From NCBI RefSeq assembly GCF_020360975.1, contig NW_025408670.1, forward strand, positions 558,001 to 622,000: a DNA stretch of 64,000 nucleotides, written 5' to 3'. Under the pieces are notes generated by a model. That model did not search any database and had not been told where the DNA came from. It saw only the letters and a list, made by a program, of their open reading frames with translations. The stretch is from Hirsutella rhossiliensis (taxonomy: Eukaryota; Ascomycota; Sordariomycetes; Hypocreales; Ophiocordycipitaceae). A program made the position numbers and the translations under genes. Of the stretch, positions 25,161-34,807 are shown piece by piece; position 1 is the first letter of the stretch; every line of letters begins with the position of its first letter.

Positions 25161-25349
25161 TAGGTAGGGTCGGGGTAAAAGGGGTCGTTTATATAAGGAG
25201 GGAGGCGCTCTATCTCTTAGCGCTTCTCTATCTACTATACCTATAAATATCGTTTATACTTAGTTCGGCCTCCCTAGCCCTACTAGCCGGCGGGTGTCTT
25301 AAGCTCGACCTCTTATCCCGGCGCGGTCTACCTAGTCCCCGCTTCTAGA

Positions 25350-26510
25350 CTATAGTCGATTTAGGAACGCCCTAGGTTTCGATAGTAAGGAGCACCCGTT
25401 ACTCGGCGTACGTCTAGGTATTCGCGAACTATTAAGGTTAACGTAGGTAGTTTTCCCTCGCCTTTTTCTAGGCTTTATTCGCTATAGGGTAGGTCTAGGT
25501 CTACGATAGGTAGTCCCCTTAGTATAAGATATAGTTATAGGGGATTTCGCCCTTTTTAGCCCTATATTTATCCTCGCCTTTATTATATACTATACTCCTA
25601 TATTAGCTATAAAGTTATATCGATATATATCGCTTAGCAATATAGCTATATCTATAGTAGTTATAGTACCTCTATAGTAAGACTAACTTATCGTAGGGTT
25701 TATATTAAAAGATCTATACTTTAAGGACTAGGCCTAGGTTATAGAGCTTATTAGCCTCCTCTAAGCTACTAACCTTAATAAGTATAGTCGTTGCTATCGA
25801 TATCTTAGATTAAAGGTATAGCGCCTAGGCTTAAAGGACCTTAACTTTATTCGCCTCTATAATCTCGTAGAGTAATCGCTCCCTATCTACTATCACTACC
25901 CTTAAGGGGACGTTCTTTACGACTACCGTATATATATAGCGGGAGATCGTAGCCTCCGGTCTAAAAACGGCCTTAACCTAGCCTTAGTCCCTTTAATAGG
26001 CTCTCGCCGTAGTATTAAATATAACCGCGATATCTCTACTTTAGAGGCGCCTCGCCGCTATAGCGCTTATAGCTTTTAGGGCTATATTTACCGCCTTTAC
26101 TATATCCTTTAGTTCGCGGCTTAGGATTTTAGGCGGTGCCCTAGTAGGAACCACGATAATCTCGCGTTTATAGCGCGGTAGGACCTATTTTACTATAGCT
26201 TTATATTAGGTCGGTCCCCTAGTCTCGGCTATAACCGCGGCCTAGGTTCGCTTAGGGCCCCCTAGGCCTAAAGCGATACCTAGGCGGAGTTCTTCCTAAA
26301 CTGCCTCCTTAATTATATCCTAGATTATCGTCTTAAAGCTCTCGTCCGCGCGGAGCACCGCCGACGACGCGCTACCGGCGCGGCTCTTCGCCCTAGAGAG
26401 CCGTTCGACTACTGCCTATACCCTGCCGAACTATGCGCTTAGGATAAAGCCCGCGAGTTCGTTATATGCTACTTTTTCTATGGGGTCGCTCGGCGCCCGG
26501 GCTAGTATCG
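25350..26510 (-). pseudogene. LINE ORF1, gag-like, with three RIP-altered CCHC knuckles
   Basis: The minus-strand translation runs through a helical N-terminal half, then an RRM-like stretch (VVVKNVPL...RERLLYEI). It ends in three clustered motifs where Tyr stands for Cys/His, around 25680-25500. That is the three-knuckle arrangement typical of Tad and I-clade ORF1 proteins, which bind the element RNA. The start is uncertain; coding character is visible from about 26500. Confidence 0.65.
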
Positions 26511-26778
26511 TATCGCTGCTTCGGGTTTATTAACTCGCTCTATTAGGGTGTATAAATTCGGGTAGCGTCTCTTCGCGCTACGCGCTTTAATCGAGCCCGG
26601 TGCGTCGAGGGCCGCTACTACGTCTACCTACCCCTCGGCCTCGGCGTAGTATCGTTACTAAGGGTAATTAATGCTGCTAAATTAATTCCTAGTATTAGTT
26701 AGTGTTTTAGTCGCGATGCGTACCCGCTATAGGCGTATATCGGTTTCGTAAGAAGTTTTTTTTTCCCTATTAATAGAT

Positions 26779-26798
26779 AATATAATATACTTATTATT
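26779..26798. repeat. LINE target-site duplication, right copy (20 bp)
   Basis: Same 20 bases as 15851-15870. Confidence 0.8.
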
Positions 26799-26878
26799 GC
26801 TTAGACCACGCCCTATTATATCTACTAATATAAACCCCTTAATAGGTTTATCCCTTAAGAATAATACCGGTCGTTATA
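26799..26878 (+). repeat. Gypsy-2 3' LTR, second part
   Basis: The last 80 bp of the LTR, matching 8470-8549. It ends GTTATA and is followed by the CGATA duplication. Confidence 0.88.
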
Positions 26879-26883
26879 CGATA
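26879..26883. repeat. Gypsy-2 target-site duplication, right copy (CGATA)
   Basis: Pairs with 8095-8099. Confidence 0.85.
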
Positions 26884-28173
26884 TATAGAAGTAGCTATTA
26901 TATATAGAGTTTAGTAGGTAAGAAAGCTAAGAGTTAGATATATAATAGTCTCTACTTAAAGTTAACTTGCCTAGGTAGGATAGTCGTTTAGAGGAAATAT
27001 AAGTATAGCTATCGAAGCTCGTCCTAGGGGGATAGGATAGGGTTTCCGATATAAGATAGGTTTGGCCGTTAAAGGTAGCTCCTCCGGGGCACCGAGGCAG
27101 TTAGGTTAACACGCAGCTCTAGCTATCGAAGGTGAAGCTAGTAGGATAGACGGGCTCGATAGTAGGCGTAAATAGGCATTTCTCGCTATTAAAGTAGCTG
27201 CCGGAAGGGCATAGACTATCGTTAATAGGAATTAGAATATAGGCAGCTCTATTCCACGTTAGGCCCGTGAGGCAACACTGCGCCCGGCCCTAGTAGATGG
27301 ACGATGTTTGCCCCGGCGGATAGGAGGGCCTTCTATTAGAAATATATAAACTAGCCTAGAGGGTCGTACTAGGAGACAAGTAGGCGGCTGCGAGTGCTGG
27401 CAGACTCTTCCATTAAAGGTGCCCGTTAGGCAGACTAGCGCCGTTTCTAAGATATAGGCCTGGCCTTTAAACACCATTCCTAGGGAGCACCGCGGTAGAG
27501 AAGAAGGAATATAAGCATTCTATTTAAAAACGAACCCTTTAAGGCACGCTAGGAGCTCGGTCGATACGCAAAGGCTATTAGAAAATTTAGTTCCCGGGGG
27601 ACAGCGGGGGTGCTCAGAGCTGATATATCCTTGTCTATCGAATTGCTAACCGCTAGGATAGGACGGAGATTAGAGGGACACGCACGCCTGGCCCTTTAGG
27701 GTGGATCTAGGAGGGCATAAGGCCGGTCGTTCGCTGATGCAAGCTACTTCCTTAAAGATGCTTCCGGGAGCATAACTAGGGCTTTCGGCGGAGACGTAAG
27801 CGTTTCTAACTAACTCTGATCCGTTAGGACATAGAGGTTGCTGGTTAGAAATACACGAGTGTCCGTTGAACTAGAAGTTCGGCGGGCATGTCGGTCGGCT
27901 AACATAAATCGAGTCCTCTTAGTAAGTGCCGGGAGGGCAAATGGGTGTATTGGGTAAAACACACTCGCGGCTATTATAAAGCGTACCCACGGGGCAATAC
28001 TTAGCGTTTCCGGCGGCGTTAGTGGCGATGTAAAGGTCGTCGAGGGTGATGGGCCGAGCAGGAGAAGTCGAATTTAAAGTAATATAAATAGGGGATAGGC
28101 TAGGTAGGTTCTGTGCAGCAGAGTGAACAAAAGGGCCGATGCTGACAAGCAGGGCCGCCTAAGGTTTTCCCAT
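26884..28173 (-). pseudogene. Secreted 19-residue Cys-repeat protein, N-terminal part of split gene
   Basis: The ATG at 28173 opens a signal peptide (MGKP-x-AALLVSIGPFVHSAAQ, with one TAG at codon 5), then a 35-residue linker and about twenty tandem 19-residue repeats. Well-kept units include KYCPVGTLYNSRECVL and RCPPGTKFSNSLCVS. Each unit has two Cys about 11 residues apart, so the mature protein would be extracellular and disulphide-rich. Stops occur at Gln/Trp-like positions, and there is a frame shift near 27370. Joined to 8094 across Gypsy-2 the frame and the repeat phase continue, giving about 33 units in about 750 codons. It is divergent from the PAN-domain gene. Confidence 0.78.
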
Positions 28174-28828
28174 GATAACGACGGTGGCAGGGCTTGCGAC
28201 TACCTAAGTAATACAATGCCAGCAAGGAGAAGGTATAATAGGCTATGCGGAAGTGGTCGGGATGACCTCCTCTTATAGGTTGTCTGCTAAAGGGAGCCCT
28301 CGGCGACACCGAGGTCACTAAAACCTCGAGCTTAGGCCTATCATCTTTTTCTTAAACATGACTGCTTCCTACTTTCCATCCCGTGCAGAAAAGTGATCAT
28401 GGTAAGACCCCGCAGGGATATAATACGCCGCAGGCAGGAAAAGAAACAGCGATCGCCATAAGGCGGTGTGATTGACTTCGCGGGAAGAACGAACTAGAAC
28501 CTAGGGTTAGTTTCGGCGAGAAACGTTGGATCATCGCCGATTCGTCGTTATTATTAGACGCGGGGATTTACGATAGGTCTAGCAAATCTAAAGATAACCT
28601 AAGTGTCTTGCAAGGCCATGTCTCATTAAAAACAAGAAGTGTGACTTAGCAACACCGACCGAGGAACATAGTTAAGCGAATATTATACCTTATCTCTAAT
28701 AGTCGTTTACTATTGGTCTACGTAGCTAGTATAAGAGCGTTATCGCGTCTAATGTTAAGCCTATAGGAACCCGAACACCCTTAACTCTTTTTCTTACAAT
28801 TTGCCCGAATATATTCAACGTAAAGAAA
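28174..28828. promoter_or_regulatory. Shared upstream region of two divergent secreted-protein genes
   Basis: 655 bp between the ATG of the Cys-repeat gene (minus) and that of the PAN-domain gene (plus). It has little CpA loss and no ORF of interest, and a possible TATA (TATTATACC) lies near 28680. Its role as a bidirectional promoter is inferred from position only. Confidence 0.4.
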
Positions 28829-29641
28829 ATGCTCTACTATCTGCTTTTTATATTCTTCCCTGCCTCGTCTTATACGCAGAAAACCACTTCCGCCGCTGCT
28901 AAGAGCTTCTAGCGTATCTGCCCCGATCTAGACGGCACCTAGCAGCCGTCGGCCTCGGAGCATACGTTGACTTACCATTGCTACACCTATCCTTATCGTT
29001 ATAACGCTACCAGCACAGAGAATATCGTCGACCCTATAGACTACAGCGGCCTATGTCTAGAAGACGTAACTTGCCACGGAGCTGTCTGGAGTTACCAATC
29101 TCAACAATGTTGGCTGACTCGCGTCTAAAATAACTTCCTAATTCGCGATCCTAAGAGTAGACGCGCTCTCCTCTACATGCATAAATCAATCAATGGAACG
29201 CCGCAGTTACCGGGTAGTAGCGAGGAACTCGCAGCTTGTCAAACGACCCTGTCAAACGCCCAGGCCAACTTGAACAACACTCAAAGCACTCTATCGGCTT
29301 GTCTTGGACGCGAGACCACTCAGGCAACGGAACTCTCTGGCTGTCGTGGACGCGAGACCACTCAGGCAACGGAACTGACCAAGTGTCGGGCCGATCTTGC
29401 CACGGCGTTGAAGCCACTAACCTGCGGAGTCGCCAAATGGGGTAGGGGCTACTATAGTTTTAAAAACTATGTGCCCCGCGTCGCCGATTGCAAAAAGCTA
29501 TGCTAAGCTGATGCCAAATGACTTTCGTATAGCGCAAATTCTGTTGCTACCGGCACTTGCTACCTGTACGACAAAGTTACTAGCGAGGTGCCTTACGGGA
29601 CGTGGCAGAACTTTGTACAGTACGATAAAAGATGTCCTTAG
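28829..29641 (+). pseudogene. Secreted protein with two PAN/Apple-like domains
   Basis: The ATG at 28829 gives a signal peptide (MLYYLLFIFFPASSYTQ). An Apple-like domain follows at codons about 29-105, with CPDLDGT, HCYTY, GLCLEDVTC and SQQCWL. Next come a helical linker with two copies of a 14-codon unit (GRETTQATEL...C, at about 29306-29389) and a second PAN-like domain, CGVAKWGRGYYSFKNYV...DCKKLC...TCYLYDK. Five in-frame stops (28910, 28940, 29126, 29504, 29519) interrupt it without frame shifts. The last could come from CGA, the others from CAG, CAA or TGG. PAN domains bind carbohydrate or protein outside the cell. Confidence 0.7.
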
Positions 29642-29799
29642 GCCGGGACTGCTGCTTGGCCATGTTGGGAGACAAACATGCCGACTTGCTCGCACTGCGA
29701 CGGCCATCATTGCGGATGCCCCCCCCCACCCCCAATCCCCTACACCACATCTCATGAGATTACGTCTGCCTATTCGACCGCCTTTTGGTACGGTTCCAG
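29642..29799. other. 3' flank of the PAN pseudogene
   Basis: Contains a C-rich run at about 29720-29735. The PAN frame stays open beyond its stop for about 80 codons, but without family features. Confidence 0.4.
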
Positions 29800-30043
29800 T
29801 AAATTTTCGCAAGATTACCTTGTCGGGCAGAAACTCGCTTGTGGGCATCTCTGGGATGTAATAGCTGTTGTCAAGGTGCAATTTGACTTCTCCTTCAAGC
29901 TGAACCATTTCTGATCCCACCCCCTGAACACTAACTGAGTTTTCGCCCGCGCGGACTTCCTCTGTGGATCCCCAGGTAAACGATTCCTCCTTGAACCACC
30001 TGAGATCGTTGAACACATGTACGCTAGTGTAAGGCGCACACAC
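29800..30043 (-). pseudogene. Copia protease remnant
   Basis: The minus-strand frame reads HVFNDLRWFKE, then VRAGENSVSVQGVG and LHLDNSYYIPEMPTSE. This is the stretch after the D-S-G motif in Copia proteases, including the conserved V-x-G-x-G and Y-x-PEM-x-T blocks. No LTR or further pol is visible next to it. Confidence 0.65.
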
Positions 30044-30279
30044 AACTAAACAGAGAGTGAAGAACGGGGGTCAATCATTCAATTCATTGATCTCTGACGA
30101 GCTCCATCAGGTGCTATGCAACCCTACTTTTATAACCACGAGAGGCCTCCCAGCCCCGTGCTTTTCCCTGGAAAAGTCACTACAGCTAGTGGTTGGAATC
30201 AACCAGCCATCTACCGTGGTTAAGCACTTTAGGCGCGTGACAGGTTGCCCCTTCCTCCTGAAGAGTTCGTCCCGAACTC

Positions 30280-30618
30280 TTAAGTTCTTATCAAGACAGA
30301 CTGGTCGTAGTCCGCCAGAAACGCTTTATCCGCAAAGACGCTTCTGGACACCCAAGAGTTCTCTTCATCTCCATGTCTTTTCCATTTCACAAGATACCTC
30401 CGACGACTTTTCGGCCCTTGATGATCGAGAATCTTTTCAACGTCATAGGTAGACTCGGGCATAAACGGATGATCCTCAGGCTCAATAGGCTCTTGATTCC
30501 GAGTCCGATAGAGCTCCAAGCTGCTGACAGGCAAGACATTGTGAATCTTGACTGTTGAAGGCAGGCGTAGCCGGTAGGCTAGTTTATGACCCCCAACGAC
30601 TTGTTCAATCTGGTAGTC
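30280..30618 (-). pseudogene. Gypsy integrase C-terminus with chromodomain, remnant
   Basis: Reading left from 30618: DYQIEQVVGGHKLAYRL, then LPSTVKIHNVLPVSSLELY, the usual end of a chromovirus integrase. A chromodomain follows: YDVEKILDH...RRRYLVKWKRHGDEENSW. The last 84 codons are open and not RIP-affected. It is a different family from Gypsy-1 and Gypsy-2 and has lost everything upstream. Confidence 0.82.
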
Positions 30619-30798
30619 CGCGGTTGCTTCGCTGATGCCTGCAGGCTGCCGGCCACCCTTGAGGTGATTTATGCATCTTTGTCCAGGAAATCTTCAGCTT
30701 CCGCATCGATATGCGCGCGGGTCACATTCGCTAATGCTGCAAAGTTACGGGTAGCTAACTTCCCTGTGGGCGCAGGGGGGCGAACCGAATCGTGCAGA

Positions 30799-32016
30799 CT
30801 AGTCCACAGCCTCCCCTGCGCCGGGGTTCAGGAAGGGGACGTAAGGTAGGACATGTCCGTTAATTTCTCTTCCCTCGTCTTGGACCAAAGCATGGCAATG
30901 TACGTGTACATATCTGGGAAGAATTGGGGGTGGCGAAGCTTGCAGCGGAGGGCGCCTCGTGACTAGTGGAGGGCTGCCTTCGTCGGCATCAACTTCGGGA
31001 AGAAGACGGTGACTTCTACGAAGCCTGCATAACGCGTAGACGAATTGGCGCGTCGGCTGGTCGGCGAAGACGCCTCGTATATAGCGAGCAAGTTGGAGGA
31101 GATCTGCCTTAAACCTGCTTACATCGTATGACTTCTTTTGCTCTCCAACGACAAGGACGTCCTTGTAGGTGAAGGTACTGTTAACTTCCCTGTCTGTGTG
31201 AAAGAAGAGATCCATCTGGCCTTTCCGTTCCTTGAACTGGTTGGCGGTTCGGGTGGTGTATAACTTATGGGGTGCATTAGTCAAGAAGCGTTCTTCAAGC
31301 GCACAGAGCCATGTCTAGACCGGTTTTTTATCGGGAGTAGACGGGAAGTCCGTCTATTTCTTTCTATCGTGCGCCACCATTATCCTCTTTAGCATATCTT
31401 TCTATTCTTTGCGCTAGCTCTTAGAGTCGAAGAACTTATCGCAGAATCCTCCTATATTGCGAAAGGTGCAGTCTTTGATCTCTAAGAAGAGCTCTCCTTC
31501 GACAATATCGCGAGTTTCGGTATCGGCAAGTCGGCTCGAGCTAGTCTTAACGGGTGTTCCCTTATAGGTTAGGACGATGCTAGACGGAGGGGGAGTGAGG
31601 GAGCTAAGGGTATCGATGAGACTAAGGATGGCCTCCCAGATGGCGATGTCGGGAGCTCTGGCGATAACACGACGAACGAGAGGACGGAATAGCTCAGGTT
31701 ATACTCCGCCTCCTCGAACATGCTGTAATATGGAGAGCAACTTGACTGCCACGCTGCTGCTCTTATCTGGTGAGAGAAGGCTGAACGCGGCCGGAGAGGC
31801 GACCAAGGCACCCAAAAGGCTTGCAATATCCTCTTGCCGCAAAACGTCGGGTTCATTAAAGTCACGTAGTTTATCTCGAATATAACTAAGCGTATTATTA
31901 AACGGGCGGTCTAAGATAACCTTAATCTGCTGCTCCGAAAGACTTATTTTGGTGTCGGGTAGAGCATTGCTGATTGCTTGGCGGAGAAATGGGAAAGCAA
32001 GGAAGAGGTAGTTCAA
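30799..32016 (-). pseudogene. FunK1-type fungal kinase-family pseudogene, truncated
   Basis: The frame from about 32016 leftwards contains the N-terminal region of the FunK1 family. It reads ALPDTKISLSEQQIKVIL..., EGELFLEIKDCTFRNIGGFCDKFFDSKS, TDFPSTPDKKPV-x-TWLCALEERFL, then YKDVLVVGEQKKS...RFKADLLQLARYIRGVFADQPTRQFVYA. After this a frame change leads to unrelated sequence, and the kinase catalytic lobes are absent. At least four in-frame stops are present. A GT-AAGT splice-like site just upstream of 32016 suggests an earlier exon. FunK1 genes are multicopy and often lie near transposons. Confidence 0.72.
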
Positions 32017-33076
32017 TAAGAAAGTAGGCGGGCGCGACTAATCACGTTCGTGTCGCAGGGAAGCGACTTACCTCAGCAAAAGTTAAGACTAGAGGAGTCT
32101 AACCATTTTGGGACAAAGCTACGCTACTTGGACTACTCCACGGGAGCGGAATGACGAGGGTGCCCTCATTTTGCATGGTGCAGCGGTATTTCACCAGCTT
32201 CACAAGTACGTACATAGAGTCATAGCAATAGTACTGCTATTTGTACATACACCTGTAGCCGAGAGGGTCCTGCGTGCGTTGCGGTATAATTTCTGCTATG
32301 CCTCCTCTCCTTCCTCTTAGACTTCTGCCTCTCTGCCTCATCGTGCCGCCATAACCTGTTACCCGGCCGGGCCACAAGACCTCTGTTCTGCATCTTGCGC
32401 GAGTTCTTAGGAGGGCTCTTACAAGGGCATCACGGCGCGACTCTCTTCTTGTGTCAGGTCGATTGGCTGGTGTTTCTACGAGCCGGCTCGTTAGTCGGTG
32501 CCAGAGCAGAGAAAGGACTTGAGTATAATACACGTTAATAGCACTTCTAATGGGGGTGCTCCTATTTAGCATGATGTACCGGTATTTTAAGAGCTTGACA
32601 GCTGTATTGAACTCCGTTCTCCGTATAAATTGCCGTGTGTTAATGTCGCGTACTCTATATGTGTTAATTGACGCTGTCGCTTGTATCTGACAGGCGGCCA
32701 CATCTTTTTCGTGACAGTTAAAGATATCGCAAGCCTGCTGCCGTGGCTTTGGCCGCGTTCCCTTGAGTGCTCAGAGCCGCGGGCGCTATAGATAGCCAGG
32801 CCCTCTTTCTATCTTACATGCACTCTCTGCATCTCCCTTTGCGTAAGCCAACGAGTCATGATCCCCGCTTCGGTCTCGCTCCGTGGTTCTAAGCAGAGCT
32901 CCTGACGCTCACAATAGGGACACGTAGCCACAGGACATTTGCCCGATTTTTTGTTCTTTTCGAGTATTGCCACTGGAGCCTACATTGTCAAGGCCTAGGT
33001 TTTTCGGCGCGTGACAGTAGGATACAACCAATGGCCCAGGTTGGGTGGGTTGCGTTGATGGCCACACTGTCGCCCA
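32017..33076. other. Unassigned region with a diverged internal duplication
   Basis: No recognised gene. An open frame of 154 codons on the minus strand (32237-32701) is Arg-rich and of unknown origin. Two related 45-60-bp stretches at about 32157-32215 and 32552-32612 share GGGTGC, GCATG-x-TG, CGGTATTT and AGCTT. They read in the same minus frame as KY-R-x-x-M-x-N, so this may be an old duplicated or transposon-derived sequence. Confidence 0.35.
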
Positions 33077-33577
33077 CTAGCGTGGGCATGATGGTGTAAT
33101 ACTGCCTTTGCTAAGCTTCCTACCCCTATCCGGCGTCCCCGATATGTGTGCGCCATTGGTCCCAAGTCCCGGGCTCTTTCGACCAGGTTTCGGGCTCTTC
33201 CGGCCTGGGCTTGGCCTCCTAGACCCTGACCCTTCTCCCCCTGCACTTGTCCCCGGCACACTAAGTTGATCAGGCGCCTTCTTCCTCGGCCCAGTAGGCG
33301 ACCCCGGTTGGCCCATATTGGACGGTTTCCGACGTGGACTCGGGCTTCTGGGAAGGTTCCAAAGAGGCCCGTCTCCCATCATGCCTGGAACCCTAAGCCC
33401 ATCCCCACCAAACTGTCTTTGAGTGCCCTGAACGATGAGGTCCTTAACAAGCCCGAGGTTTGGCTTGTCTGGCGGCCCTCTTGGAAGAATCACAGGGCTT
33501 TTGAAAACGTTTGAAGGCCAAGCAGTGACTAGCCCTAAGGGAATAAGGAGCGGCATTGCTGTTTGGGGGAGCTTCAT
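33077..33577 (-). CDS. Small secreted Pro/Gly/Lys-rich protein, hypothetical
   Basis: Starting at the ATG of 33577 rather than an upstream one, the product is about 166 residues. It begins with a likely signal peptide, MKLPQTAMPLLIPLGLVTAWP, followed by a low-complexity chain rich in Pro, Gly, Ser, Arg and Lys. SPGRKSPKPGRKSPG is a short internal repeat. No Cys pattern or known domain is seen. There are no stops or RIP signature. It stands alone, 500 bp from any other ORF. It could be a small secreted protein gene or a chance ORF in GC-rich DNA. Confidence 0.4.
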   Translation of the reverse strand: MKLPQTAMPLLIPLGLVTAWPSNVFKSPVILPRGPPDKPNLGLVKDLIVQGTQRQFGGDGLRVPGMMGDGPLWNLPRSPSPRRKPSNMGQPGSPTGPRKKAPDQLSVPGTSAGGEGSGSRRPSPGRKSPKPGRKSPGLGTNGAHISGTPDRGRKLSKGSITPSCPR

Positions 33578-34807
33578 TTTCGCCAAGAGATGCTCATAAG
33601 CAATATTAGTAGCAACGAATGTGTTTGGCGATGATATGCTTGCAGGCAAAATCGATAGTAACGAATGTGATGAACTGAACAGTTTTCACACAAGCTATAC
33701 AGTTAGATGGCAGGCCCCTACTTATAGTAGCTCGACATTGGTCTTCCAAGTAGAACTGGCCTTGTCTTCAAGTGTAGCCACGGAATGCATTGCACCACAG
33801 GCGGCTGAGCAACCGGGCATTACTGCATGATTTACGCTGTCAGTATTGATGGGGTTCTGCGACTACCTTGCTGCTTCGTATAAACGACTCAATACACACT
33901 ATCCGTCCTCCGTATCACCCTTGTCCAGCTCTCCGCCTCGTGCCCTGCCTGAATCGTGTACCCATACCACGCCGAGCTCGCAAGGCTCTCTGATCCACAG
34001 CGCCTTAAAGGTATCAAGGCGGACGCCACAAGAGACCCGCCCCATATAGATTTTGTGCTGTCTTACATCCTTGTCGGCTGTATTCCCCAGTGCCTTTCGC
34101 CCCCGCCGTGCGTTTTTTCAGCATGCATCGTGAGGCTCGAAGACCACAGCCGTAATCGTGGCTCTATTATGCCGCTGCAGCAAACGAGGGCATCGCGAAT
34201 GCTAAACATGCCCCCTTCAGTAGCTTAGATATCGAAGCCAGCAGCCTTCCCACCAGCGCCGGACCAAAGGCACCAGACCTTGCGGCTGCATGAGATGTTG
34301 CTTGAACCCGGTACGGGGGGCTGCTTAACAGCTCCAAAGCAGTCATCGTGAGCCTGTCTTTGCGTCGTTTGCTCAGGAGAGAGCTTAGGAAGAAATTTCC
34401 TCCCTGCCTGCGGGGCTTTACAATGCAGTTCAATGCTTGACAACAAGTATCGCCAACTACGTTAGTCCCGGCGGGTTTGGGAAGCCGAGGAACCTTAGGG
34501 ACTACGCATAGGGGCTGTGTCAGAGGGAGCAGACTGACGGTCTAATCCGCACACGTATAAACTCCGGTGAAAGAGGCAGGTCAGACACAAGGACTTGAGT
34601 CAGGTATCGATATAGTAGAGGAACATTGCCCTAATCGGGATACACGGGAATTGGCACTGATTCATGGCCACCACGGGTCCCAGATTGGTATCTATTCGTA
34701 TAAATACCCCCTCAATCTCGCACAGATAGATAAAAAACATGCATCATCGTTTCGACTCAATTGTGCCTGCCCTTATCCTTCCGCCCGCGCTCTCAGCTTG
34801 CTAAGAG
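33578..34807. other. No gene recognised
   Basis: Short overlapping ORFs on both strands, none with family features. Base composition is ordinary, without RIP. Confidence 0.5.

Larger units (their letters stand above)
15871..26778 (-). mobile_element. Tad-like LINE (non-LTR retrotransposon), minus strand, carrying Copia-3
   Basis: It is bounded by a 20-bp duplication. On its own strand the 3' end is at the left, where the plus strand shows (TTA)n, that is an A-rich (TAA)n tail. On the minus strand it has an ORF1 with Cys-rich knuckles (right) and an ORF2 with endonuclease, RT and RNase H. Without Copia-3 it is about 7.4 kb, close to Neurospora Tad. A plus-strand ORF at 20162-21660 and GC-rich leader DNA at 19555-20161 are not explained by a simple LINE, so a further truncated element may be nested on its 3' side. 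Confidence 0.82.
8100..26878 (+). mobile_element. Gypsy-2: RIP-mutated chromovirus, 3' LTR split by a LINE
   Basis: A 450-bp LTR begins at 8100. The 3' LTR is in two pieces, 15501-15870 and 26799-26878, which total exactly 450 bp. Target duplication CGATA flanks the whole. Internal DNA carries gag, protease, RT, RNase H, integrase and a chromodomain in Ty3/gypsy order. Without the LINE and Copia-3, Gypsy-2 is about 7.85 kb. It lies inside the Cys-repeat gene and is the outermost shell of an 18.8-kb nest. Confidence 0.9.

Noticed and set aside
29306..29389. CRISPR-like direct repeats
   Set aside because: Two adjacent in-frame units within a protein coding region, with no spacers; and the genome is fungal.
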